Below are positions 1 to 9,600 of a stretch of 64,000 nt of DNA, piece by piece (position 1 is the stretch's first letter; every line of letters begins with the position of its first letter). Source of the stretch: Toxonevra muliebris (taxonomy: Eukaryota > Arthropoda > Insecta > Diptera > Pallopteridae); assembly GCA_963691655.1 (NCBI GenBank), contig OY829326.1, positions 71,789,235-71,853,234 on the forward strand, given 5' to 3'. Under the pieces are notes generated by a model, which saw only the letters and a program-made list of their open reading frames with translations, made no database searches and was not told the DNA's origin. A program made the position numbers and the translations under genes.

Positions 1-1200
1 TTGCATAAAAAAATTCCTTCGATTAATCTCCAGATTATTATGTATTGAAAAAGCTTATTAAAAAAGATAATTGGTTTAGTAGTTGTTGAATAAGCGTGGT
101 CAACGACTTCAATAACCACATTTTGAGAAGAACGTGTTTAACCCATATCGTTCCGGTACTAGATACCATGATCTAATTTGGAAAATTTTCAAAACGCAAT
201 TTTCATACGTCCTCAATAAGAAATTTTAGTACTTAAAAAAAAAGTTTTCTGAATTTTAGAGGCTATAGTAGTTTTGGGCTTACTCAAAGAAAATAAGGTG
301 ACCAGGTGTAAAAAAAAATAAGAATATTTCTACGCTACACCATGAACAAATAGTTTTCCTTGGGATCAAATATATTTAACACATTATTTTAGAAGTTATT
401 ATAAGTTAAAAACAAAAAAATGCATTTTTGTTTAATTCCGCTTATTTTCCCATACATTTTTTTTCAGCTGTAGCCTCTGGAAATATATAAGGACCAGTGA
501 AGTTGTAATTTTTACATCAAGTTTGTTATTTTATCTAGACGAATTTGTCATTTCAATGCAAAATAATTAATTTTACTATTTTTTGTTGATTTTCAAAGCC
601 ACCTTCCAAAATAGGATGAACTGACATCTGACCTTGAAGTCAGGTGAAAAACAATATTTTTAAATTATTTAAATGCAATTTTAAAGTCAGTATATAGAAA
701 AATATTATACATTGATTACTTTTGGGAAACTTTGGAAATGTATTTTTGTTGGGACGATATGAGTTAAAGTTTCAACTTGAATGTCAAGAAATTTTGTTTG
801 AAATATTTTGTGTTTTGAAATGCAAAAAAAAAAAAAACGATTTTTTGAAAGTTATAACTGGGGGTGCCCCTTAAAAACTTTCTAAAATAAATGTGTTTTT
901 TTTTAATAAATTTTGAACACCGATTGACTTAAACTTTTTATGCTTTTTCGAAAACAAAAAAAAAATATTACTAAAAAATAAGTTTGCCAGGACCATAATT
1001 TTGTGTCACAAATTGAAAAAAAAAAATGAATTATGTGGGAAAGCAATATTGATACTCGGCAACAACTATGAAACTATATGCAGTCTCACTTGGCGGCACT
1101 CTATAACGATGTGGAGAACCTAAGAAAAAAACACCAAGAGAGTGCATGGGAGGGAGTAAAAGCAAAATTACTGAGTGGTTTTGCTCTTCCGCTTTACTGC
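1..1200. other. AT-rich non-coding DNA, no gene seen
   Basis: This stretch holds long A and T runs and short scattered open frames with no recognisable protein. I see no splice-flanked exon, no RNA gene and no clear transposon end. It could be intronic or intergenic. Confidence 0.6.
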
Positions 1201-1262
1201 CAATAGATCTTATAGGTCGCAGTGCCTGACTTTTGAGTCGTCTTTCCTTCAAATAATAATAA
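1201..1262 (+). repeat. 3' tail of a tRNA-derived SINE
   Basis: The segment carries the motifs CAATAGATCTTATAGGTCGC and AGTGCCTGAC and ends in a short AAT-repeat. The same order of motifs is present near 29120-29190 (plus strand) and, reverse-complemented, near 28685-28725, so it is the 3' end of a dispersed SINE. The tRNA-like head is absent, so the copy is 5'-truncated. The sequence just upstream only loosely resembles the CT-rich body of the better copies. Confidence 0.7.
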
Positions 1263-1495
1263 ACGTCACACCAAGCAAAAAAGCGCCGAATCATATGTCA
1301 ACTAAATAACACGATTTTGAGTAAATCAAAAATGAAAATTAAAAATACTGAGAGAAACAGAGAGAAAGTAGAAAGTTCCAAATCCCTCACTTGCTGCCCA
1401 AAATTTCAATCACTGCCGTTGTTTTTAAAGTGGCCGAAAATAATTCTGTGCACTTTCCAGAATTTATCGGGGAGCTTGTTCGTTTTAACTGGCCA

Positions 1496-1886
1496 CTAAA
1501 TCATGTGCATACAGTTTGTGCTCAGTGAATGTCGGAAATCGGGTATATTTGCGGCTTGGGTCGAAAAAATGTAGTTTGGTCTTGTGTCTACTCTATCGTT
1601 GATTAGAATTCCAAAGGAATTCGTTTTATATATTAGTTCGTCCTCCGCCGTCAGTATTCTCACTCTCGTTATATTTTCATATTTAAGCTTGTTTAATTCA
1701 AAGACTTCAATAAAATTGTCCTTCAAAATCACAATATCGCTTGAAATATTTCCACTTGCAATTAATATTATTTATTATATTTTATTTGCTTTCAGTTCCA
1801 CATTTTTCAATTTCAAATCATTCATCATTCTTATTTTTTTTTTATATCGTTCCTCATACACAAACTTTATCAATTACACTTTTTGA
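1496..1886. other. Unrecognised open frames on both strands
   Basis: The minus strand has a 78-codon open frame (1496-1732) whose amino-acid composition looks fairly protein-like (EVFELNKLKYENITRVRIL, AEDELIYK). The plus strand has a 100-codon frame that is hydrophobic and low in complexity. Neither matches a family I know. No splice sites or homologous copies elsewhere in the window support either one. The minus frame could be a relic of a mobile-element gene, but this is only a suspicion. Confidence 0.2.
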
Positions 1887-3615
1887 ACTTTAACAAATCT
1901 TTGAGTAAGCTTACACTTCCTTTTAGCGGCGCAAATTCTTTATTTAACCCGCCGAATGGGGGCAAAGAATGGGAATTATACACACACACACCCCCACAAA
2001 CACACACTCAATACATTATTATCCTTTGAAATTATTATCCTATACCATACGCCAATAAAGCAATTTGTTACAGCGTAACATAATGACTTATGTGTGTGTA
2101 TGTCGACTACAGCTGTAGTGAAAACACCGTCTTAAGAAAATGCTGCCGCAAAACCAACAACTATAAGTTTTGCACTCAAAGAAATTTTTGTTGATAAAAT
2201 AGGCACAAAATGAGCCTATATTTTTAAAAGCAATCAAGCTGCCGAGCAGTTCACTTATCGAAGTATATTTTAATCCTTTTCAATTTACCTTAAGCGGTAT
2301 ATAAACTTGTGAAAACAGTCAGCCATCCAACTTATTAATCACTGAACCCGGCCTATTTATTTTATACCAAATCAAAAAGCTTTCTTTTTTGAGTGTATGT
2401 TTCAATGTAATACTCCTCGTATATCATAGACGCTTATCCATAAGCGTAATAAATTTTTACGCTTCAACATTTTGCACAAATTTATAATACGCGAAAAGTA
2501 ATTTTATGACTTTTGCGGTTTTAGCGGTTCAGAAACTAACAAAATGTTGCATACTCACTATTACTCCCGGCGTTCCTCTTCCTACTTTGACTTTTAACTA
2601 TTTCTATGTTTAGTACTTGTATATATATGTGTGTGTGTGTGTGCTGCAGAAAGTGTGAAGGCAACAATGTTCGAAGTAGAAGAAATCGAGCCGGGCGCCA
2701 TACTAAATCAATGTTTGTAGCAGCCACTTCCGTTTACTTTCAAGTACATATGTATGTTTGCATGTATGAGTGCTTGTGACCTTCTGTATGTGTAAGTTGC
2801 ATGTTATCTCATATACTAAAAGAAATACGCTCCAAATGCGCGCGCCATATTTATTTGATTAACTGCTTGACACATAACACCATGATAATTTCAATAAATT
2901 TTACTTATGACACTTATTATTACTATTACTTATACTATGTATTCGTATACAGAAACCACCAGTGTTGTTCTACTTTTGTGATTGTCGTGATTGTGGCAGT
3001 GTTGCTTTGCTTCTTTTATATTCAGTTCTGTTACTATTTAAGTAGCCTTTTGAGATTACTTTTTATTTTAAAAGTTGTAAATACATAAAATTGTATTTTT
3101 TTTTAAATATTTTTTTTTTTCCAATTTTTATGCCTGGACAATTGCCAATTATTTTCATATTTGATTTTGTTTCTTTTTACTCATCTCTGCTCATTTTATT
3201 TATTTTTATTATTGTTGTAGCGTTAAAATTGTTTTATTGTTATGAAACACATTTAAAATTTTCCGTTATTGCATTTTTATTTAAATTAGCTTTCGATTTG
3301 AATTGCACACATTTTTTATTGTAAGTAATAAAATCATTTGAATTGCTTTTTAAGTGTTCCATTGCGAATAAATAGAAGCATGTGAATTTGATATGATACT
3401 GCTCTATTTTGAGTAAAACGATTTTAATTTTTGAACTGTTTCAAAACTACAATCACTTAACCCATTTCAGGCTCTCGCTGCGTTTACTTTTAGTAGCTTT
3501 GAAAATTATTACATGTTGTGACCTTAAACCTCAAATGTTTCCATAAATTTTTTACTACCTACATACATTTAATAAAATTTCTAGAACCTGTACTAGTAAA
3601 TGACTTTAAAAATAG
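1887..3615. other. Non-coding DNA with CA/TG microsatellites
   Basis: A CA-rich tract lies near 1980-2010 and a TATATG/TG tract near 2620-2643. The rest is AT-rich, with low-complexity hydrophobic open frames at 2801-3324 that look like T-rich DNA, not genes. No gene is supported. Confidence 0.55.
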
Positions 3616-3619
3616 TCTC

Positions 3620-3815
3620 AGTATTCTAGTGGCAGCGAGCTAGACTCTTGTCTGTGTAGTCCCGGGTTTCAAACCCGCTAGGGTTTTCTTATCTGCATTT
3701 CTTTTCTCTTATATATTTTTTGTAAGAAATTTGTGGTTGCCGTGCCGTATGAGTTAATGTGCGGGATTCCCAGCCAGGATGCCCTGGTTCGATGCTCGGC
3801 ATGGTCAAAAGTAAA
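3620..3815 (+). repeat. tRNA-derived SINE, degenerate
   Basis: A box-A-like TTCTAGTGGCAGCGAGC is followed after about 30 bases by a box-B-like GGGTTTCAAACCC, then a CT-rich stretch. This matches the second tRNA-like head of the SINE at 28743-29190 and the copy at 60540. A second tRNA-like B box (GGTTCGATGC) lies near 3788-3798 after GCGGGATTCCCAGCCAGGATG, so a different tRNA-derived unit may be joined to it. The copy is too diverged to be a functional tRNA gene: the acceptor stems do not pair well. Confidence 0.6.
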
Positions 3816-3901
3816 AAATAAAAAAAATGGTTTGAGAAAATCATTTTTCCCATAGGTTGAAATAGTCATTTTTTATTGTTAGTTGATATCCAACTGATAT
3901 A

Positions 3902-4920
3902 TTAGGAGTATGAATGTATAAACTCGTAATTTTGACTAACTTAATATCTATCATACGCGCCATTTTTTTTTACATTGACAGTTATTCTATCTCGAAGAGC
4001 GCCAAAAATTCTATACCAATTTGTCTGTCAAATAATTTTCATAATTTTACAAAAGTGTTTTACTATAGCTGAAAATGTCGAATTTCATGCCAACAAAACA
4101 ACATTTTCGGGAAGTTTTAATTTGCTTTTTCCATTTAAAAAAAAACGCAACTGAAGCACATCGTTTACTCACTGAAGCTTATCCTGACTGTGCTATAGAC
4201 ATTAGAATGTGTCGGGTGTGATTTTGATGTTGAAGACAGGGAACGTTCAGGCGGCCCGAAAAAGTTCGAAGATGAAGAATTGAAGGCATTACTCGAAGAA
4301 GATTCATGTCAAACTCAACAAAAACTTGCAGAATCTTTAGGAGTGGATCAATCAACCATTTCTAACCGATTAAAAGCATTGGGAATGATTCAAAAGCATG
4401 GAAATTGGGTGCCGTACGAATTGAAGCCGATGGACGTCGAACGACGATTTTTCACATGTGAACTGCTGATCGAACGACAGAAAAGAAAGGATTTTCTGCA
4501 TCGTATTGTGACTGGCGATGAAAAGTGGATACGTTACGACAACCCAAAGCGTAAAAAATCATGGGAACCGCCCGGACATGCATCAACATCAACGGCAAAG
4601 CCGAACATCCATGGATCCAAGCTCATGCTGTGTATTTGATGGGATATGAGAGGTGTCGTGTATTATTACCACTTGTTGATGACACATGGCCTGGCTAAAC
4701 AGCACTTCCGTTCTTTTGAAGAACTCAAAAAATGGGTCGATTCGTGGATACCCTCAAAAGATGAGGAGTTCTTTCGACGCGGAATCCGTATGCTACCAGA
4801 AAGATGGGAAAAGGTTGTGGCTAACGATGGACAATACTTTAAAGAATAAATTTATAATCACTTTTTCACAATAAATGTCAAAATTACGAAAAAAATACGA
4901 GTTTATACATTCATACTCCA
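3902..4920 (+). mobile_element. mariner-type element, internally deleted
   Basis: Inverted ends are visible. The left end reads GGAGTATGAATGTATAAACT then CGTAATTTTGAC, and its reverse complement closes the right end near 4877-4919. The left flank is TA, the mariner target. Between the ends lies a broken mariner transposase on the plus strand. At about 1.02 kb it is shorter than the usual 1.3 kb because the middle of the gene is missing. The subfamily cannot be fixed by eye. Confidence 0.85.
4074..4849 (+). pseudogene. mariner transposase pseudogene
   Basis: The frame opens with ATG at 4074 and reads a helix-turn-helix region typical of mariner transposases (PTKQHFREVL, TEAYPDCA). It is broken near 4200 by a small deletion and resumes with SGRPKKFEDEELKALLEEDS, the second HTH (QSTISNRLKALGMIQKHGNW) and the first catalytic block VTGDEKW. 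A stop follows LMLCI near 4639, and the text then jumps from the VVYYY block straight to MTHGLAKQHFRSFEELKKW, so most of the catalytic core, including the second and third acidic residues, is deleted. The C-terminus (RWEKVVANDGQYF) is normal. The product cannot be an active transposase. Recognition rests on family-wide motifs. Confidence 0.85.
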
Positions 4921-5145
4921 TATTTATAAACAAATTTTAGCCTAAATATGGAAAATATTTTTTTGAAAGCTTCCAAAATCGGTAAAAGCGGTTTAGCTTA
5001 GTACTGGTATAAAATGTTCAACTTATTACTTTTAACAAACTGATGCAATTGCAAATTTTATTTATTTAACAAATTTCTTTTCTTCAGAGATACCACCTTG
5101 ATTAAAAAGTTCCCGGAATTTATTCAAAAAATTAAAAATACAAGT

Positions 5146-6710
5146 TTATTCATCTAAATGTATATTGTCCCCTTCAAAGTAATCCCCATCGACTGCAACA
5201 CACTTATGCCAGCGCTTGATCCAATCCTCGAAACATTTTTTATATTCGGTTTTCGGTATGTCCATCAGAGCTTCCCGCGATTTTTCCATTACTTCCTCTC
5301 GGCTACTGAAACGCGTTCCCCGTATGAGTTTTTTAACTCGATTGAACAGAAAAGAGTCAGTCACAGGGAGCCAAATTAGGTGAATTCGGTGGCTGTTGGA
5401 TGTTATTTGTTGCATTTTTCGTCAAAAATTTCGAATAATGATGGCAGTTATCATGGTGCAAAATCCGCGAGTTTTCTGTAAACAATTCTGATCTCTTTCG
5501 GCGAATTGCTTCACGCATTGCTTAAAGCTCAAATAATACTCTCTGATGCAGGACCGTAGCCAGGATTTTTTTTCGGGGGGGGTTTTCATTCGAAGAAAAT
5601 TGACATTGACTTGCCATACTGATGATGAGCCTGACCTCAAAACAATTACCAAAAATACTAAAAATAGCCCGAGGCTCATTTTTTTCAAATGATTATCAGT
5701 GGGAATTTGGGCCATGATAAGGAATCCGGATGAGGTTGGCTTATATTCCCGAAATTCGTGCAGTTATTGCATTGAAAAAGGTCTTCCGAGTCGGGGTGCT
5801 CTGAGCAATAAAGGGTTAAAGAATTAATTACATTTTAAGATTGTTTCCTAGAACTTTGAAGCTGATCCACTACTACTGCCTTACATGGGCTTTGCGAATA
5901 AAATGGTTCCTAGTGTTTGTGAGTGAATTTTTTATACTAAACACAAATCTGAGTTCAAAAATTTCCCATCACTCCACGTTTTAGAAAAAATGGGATGGAA
6001 AACCCTAAAATAGAAAGGAAAGCTGAACACTGGCGTGCTACAAACTTCGAAATCCAGAAATTATATGCTGAATCATGCCTTTCCAAATGAGCCCCAAACC
6101 CGAAACTGTAAATCAAAAACAGTTACTGACCTAGAAAAATTATAAATGCAAAATTGCTCAGCATCACTTTTTGTTTTTGTATCCAAAGTCAAACATCATG
6201 ACAAAGAAAACAAATCGGATCTGGTCGCATAGTGTAACTAAGATTTCAAGTTTATTTTTTTATATTTGACTTTTTAGAGAGAAACTGATGGAAGTAAAAA
6301 ATATTTAAAAACTGTTCAATAGATTTTATTTTGACTTTTTTTTGTCCACTGGCAATTAATATCAAAAAATAGAAGAAAGTTTCCACATTTCGGGGGGGGG
6401 GGGGGGAGCGGGTCAGAACCCCCAAAACCCCCACTAAATACGGCCTTTCTCTGATGGTTAATTTGTGGTTATTGACCAAAATTTCTTTTACTTTATCAAC
6501 GTTTTCGTCGGTTTTCGATATCGTCGGTCTGCCACTGCGTTCATCATCTTCGAATGACTCACGACCACTTTTGAACCGCTCGTGCCACTGGTAAACGACC
6601 GTTTTTTTTCGTCTTTCGTTGCCGAAACACTTTTCCAACATTTCCAACGTTCGCGCACCATTAAATCCGTTTTTTACACAAAATTTAATACAATACAATT
6701 TAAAAAAATT
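5146..6710 (-). pseudogene. mariner transposase pseudogene, in-frame deletion then interruption
   Basis: The N-terminal part contains GFNGARTLEMLEKCFG, YQWHERFKSGRESFEDDERS and TDENVDKVKEILVNNHKLTI, the paired-HTH region of mariner transposases. The C-terminal part contains QNCLQKTRGF, SFLFNRVKKLIRGTRFSSRE and CFEDWIKRWHKCVAVDGDYF. If the hAT insert and one copy of its target duplication are removed, the reading frame runs without a break from HKLTIRE into YYLSFKQ. The catalytic region around the first acidic residue must therefore have been lost by an in-frame deletion before the hAT arrived. Small frameshifts also occur near 5420. The product is inactive. DNA binding by the N-terminal part is conceivable only before the insertion. 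Confidence 0.85.
5549..6448 (+). mobile_element. Non-autonomous hAT-type element, G-tract family, copy 1
   Basis: The element is flanked by a perfect 8-bp duplication CTCTGATG (5541-5548 and 6449-6456), the length typical of hAT transposition. Its ends are CAGGACCGTAGCC on the left and AAATACGGCCTT on the right. In consensus with the two other copies both ends approach CAAGGCCGTA. It begins with a T8/G-rich block and has a run of 15 Gs about 60 bases before the right end. No transposase is encoded, so it must be mobilised in trans. It sits inside the minus-strand mariner and is therefore younger than it. Confidence 0.85.
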
Positions 6711-6840
6711 GTAAAAAATCGCCAACACACACAGAGATAGATGTACTCTTCGCCACATAACTTTTGCAAATGTCAAGCTATGACGCAAGGAACTAGAGGG
6801 AATATCAACAACAGATGTACCAACTTAACAAAAAGCAGAA

Positions 6841-7185
6841 CTCAAATCGGAACGATGGGAGCGCCACACGGTGGTTATATTGTAGAATTATGTGTATTTT
6901 TGCTACATAGATCAAAAAGACCCATAAGTAAAGGTTACAGAGGGTTAATGATTCATAGAAAACAATTTTTTATAAAATTTTATTACTGGTCCCTGAACAC
7001 AGTATTCTTTATAAACGTGATTTGAGAAATTTTTACGAATTTTCTAACTTTGTATGGCAACACCCCCAAATAAACATCCATTTTCAAGAACATTTTATTT
7101 TTCTAATAAGTGTTTTAAAATAATAACGTGTATAAAAATTTAAGTCACTGGGACAGTCTATCCATTTTTTTCCGTCTTTTATACG
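6841..7185. other. Non-coding DNA, nothing recognised
   Basis: AT-rich sequence between the second mariner and a SINE-like segment. No gene or repeat end could be supported. Confidence 0.4.
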
Positions 7186-7189
7186 GAGT

Positions 7190-7330
7190 CAAACCACAGT
7201 GCGGTGCCACCTATTGGCTGGCAATGGCAAACCTTCTAGTATAAAAAATGCTTGAGAAAAGCTTTTCAATTCGCCGTTCGGATTTCACATAAAACTATAG
7301 GTCCTTTCCATTCGTGTATAAAAATAACTC
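7190..7330 (+). repeat. SINE body fragment
   Basis: The piece holds ACCACAGTGCGGTGCCAC, GGCAATGGCAAACC and then CGCCGTTCGGATTTCAC with AAAACTATAGGTCC. The order GGCAATGGC...GCCGTTCGG...AAACTGTAGGTCC is shared with the SINE at 28743-29190 (near 28914-28985). I recall very similar text as a common dispersed repeat in tephritid fly genomes, which would need a database search to confirm. Confidence 0.55.
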
Positions 7331-7449
7331 ACACAACATTAATGGATTCGAAGAGCTTGGGGTGGCCCTCATTGGGCTGTTGTCTATCAAATCGATGCAA
7401 TGAGGAAATTTCGATTTCGGATCCCATATTAGCGAAAACTTAATCACCC

Positions 7450-7950
7450 GATACGATTTTGCTATAACTTTATTTTTTAATCAAAAAACGAGGGTTCCAT
7501 TTTTTTTGGTGTTTTAATTTTATTCTATTTCGTAATGAAGATGATATCTTTTAAATGTTGGCCTCCAGGGCTCTTGACTTTGAGCCTTTTTATGGCGTCT
7601 TCTATCACTTTTCTCTAATTTTTGTCTAATGTTGTCTTTATAATAACCACAAAGAAAGAGGCCAAGAATGGTCAGATTAGGTGATCTTCTAAATGAACTA
7701 ACGCAACTCGCTAAAACAGGAAATTATTCCATTAAGGACTGCGCGGAATAAAACTGCCCGCTATGAAAATTATGTAATCTTTTGAACAAGTACACCGATT
7801 TTTATAAAGTTAAATGTTTTATTTTGTAAATTATTTTTAGATTTGAAAAAAAAATTGGAATCCAATTATTATAATTTTTTAATAAAAAGTTTTAATTTTT
7901 CAGGAACCCCGTCCATTAATGTTTTTATGGTAGTGTCCGACACCCACTTT
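7450..7950. other. Unassigned, possibly transposon-derived DNA
   Basis: A somewhat less AT-rich passage (7555-7700, including GGCCTCCAGGGCTCTTGAC) lies beside the Tc1-like remnant and might be part of another degenerate element. No family motif can be read in any frame, and I found no inverted ends. Confidence 0.25.
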
Positions 7951-8790
7951 CTTCTAATTTTATTGCTACCTTTTCTTTAACTTCATCTTCCTTTTTACTA
8001 AAGCCCAGTATCTCTCAATCGGCCTTAGTTCTGGACAGTTTGGTGGTTTGGCTTCTCTAGGCAATAAAAACACTTCATTCCGTTGGAACCACTCTGAGGC
8101 CCCTTTGCCGTAGTGACATAAAGCGAAGTTAAACCAAAAAAAATGATACTTCATGTTGGCGTAAAAATGAAAGCAACTTCTTTTGCAAGCATTCCTTCAC
8201 ATATATATCGCCGTTGAATCGAGAATCGGCAGTATAAAATTCCTGCCCAGGAAGCTGGGAAAAGTCACCCAAAACATAAGTCTCGTCGTCCATTATTCAG
8301 CATTTGAATTTCTTAACAATATCTTGTTTCAGCTTTTTAGCTCGTTGTTTTCCGGTTTAATTCTTGACCGCATTTCAATTCGGAACTTTTTGTACCTTGT
8401 ACGTCTTCAGCCCAGCTTCCTTCTTAGTCCTGCGCACGAAAGTTTCTGAGCAATTAGCCTTCCTCGTCAGTTTTCTTTCCGATATGCTTGGATTTTTCTT
8501 CAGAATGGTCACAATTTTCTTCGCCTTCTCACGATCATGTGCCCCTTTCATTTTACCAGAATCTTTCTTCTGAGCAACACACAGTTCTTTCTTAAAGCGT
8601 TTAGTAACGTGAGAAATGGTTTTAGGGTTAGCCGCTACCTCTTTGGCACTTTTTTTCTTGCACTGCCAGTTCGCTTGCCATTTTTGTGTTAAATAAACTT
8701 TTATTGGATACGAGTATAAGCGAAGTTCATATTTTTGTCCTGTCCGTTTAGGTTGCGAGACCTGTTCAAAAAGAACACACAATTAAACCT
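7950..8790 (-). pseudogene. Tc1/mariner-superfamily transposase pseudogene
   Basis: Read on the minus strand from about 8782, the frame shows an N-terminal HTH region (AKEVAANPKTISHVTKRFKK, SISERKLTRKANCSETFVRR, AGLKTYKVQKVPN). Across frameshifts it continues with KNRAKKLKQDIVKKFKC, the first acidic block MDDETYVLGDFSQLPGQEFY, then YVKECLQKKLLSFL, CHYGKGASEWFQRNEVF and the third block NCPELRPIERYWALVKR. The segment between the first acidic block and YVKECLQ is missing about 50 residues compared with the family. Stops and frameshifts near 8370 and 8180 break the gene. No convincing terminal inverted repeats were found, though GTGTCCGACACCCAC near 7936-7950 may mark one end. Inactive relic. Confidence 0.8.
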
Positions 8791-9049
8791 TTTAGTGCTT
8801 TCGATGAAGAGTAATATGTCTCTGATTTCAGAGGATGTCAGAGTTTTATGTTTGCGGTTCCTAGCCTAGTCTATCAGCGTTGTTGACAATGAGACAGTGC
8901 CTTGTTACAATGGTAACTACCCTACTGATGTGGATTCGGTCCAGGATGTACCGAAGCTATTACCAAAGGATAATGGGGAGAGGGTGAGATCAATATATAG
9001 CGAAAAATATGCAGTTTCATTTAGTAACTTACTATGACTAAGATTTCTA

Positions 9050-9241
9050 AGCTGAGAAGAAAAGTGGTATAACTTCTACGTTCAGAAAAAAGTGGAATAA
9101 TTTTACTTAAGAGCAAAAGCAAAACGAAATACGTTTCATTTTCACTCTAAACCGTATTACTTATGCCATTCTTGCACAGAAACACTAAATTAGTTCACTT
9201 TTGCTCTTATATAAATTTTAGCCCGCTTTTCTCTTTGCCTG
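9050..9241. mobile_element. Small MITE, copy 1 (short form)
   Basis: Starts with AAGCTGAGAAGAAAAGTGG and ends with CCCGCTTTTCTCTTTGCCT, an imperfect inverted pair. The inner text (GGTATAACTTCTA, GAGCAAAAGCAAAACGAAAT, CCGTATTACTTATGCCATTC) is repeated almost word for word in the copy at 9288-9592. No coding capacity. Confidence 0.75.
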
Positions 9242-9287
9242 TCATTTATCATTCGAAAATGATATAAAACCGAATCATCCTCATTTG

Positions 9288-9592
9288 AGAGGCTGAGAGG
9301 AAAGTGGTATAACTTCTAACTTCAGAAAAAAATGGAATAATTTTACTTAAGAGCAAAAGCAAAACGAAATATGTTCAGAGCAAAAGTGAAACGAAATATG
9401 TTCAGAGCGAAAACGGAATAAAAAACTATGCTGTTCTTGCTCTGAAAGAATTGTTATAACATTTTTGCTCTTACTTTTAAGGCGTTTCATTTTCAATCTA
9501 AACCGTATTACTTATGCCATTCTTGCACTGACACTCTAAATTATTTCACTTTTGCTCTTATATAAATTTTAGCCCGCTTTTCCTCTCAGCCT
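9288..9592. mobile_element. Small MITE, copy 2 (long form)
   Basis: Ends are AGGCTGAGAGGAAAGTGG on the left and CCCGCTTTTCCTCTCAGCCT on the right, a clear terminal inverted repeat. TCATTTG occurs directly outside on both sides (9281-9287 and 9594-9600), a candidate target duplication of 7 bp, or 8 with one mismatch. Compared with copy 1 it contains about 110 extra bases made of short AGAGCAAAAGTGAAACGAAATAT-like repeats and their reverse complement. Confidence 0.8.
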
Positions 9593-9600
9593 GTCATTTG

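Larger units (their letters stand above)
5104..6840 (-). mobile_element. second mariner-type element, split by a hAT insertion
   Basis: The minus strand carries the N-terminal third of a mariner transposase at about 6710-6457 and the C-terminal third at about 5540-5146. Between them lies a 900-bp hAT-type element. The 5' untranslated leader of this mariner extends to roughly 6840, and the 3' end is near 5104-5130 (AAAAAGTTCCCGGAATTTAT). I could not find the matching inverted end on the right, so the outer limits are approximate. Confidence 0.75.

Noticed and set aside
2801..3324. Back-to-back hydrophobic frames
   Set aside because: Same low-complexity T-rich effect; no recognisable domain.
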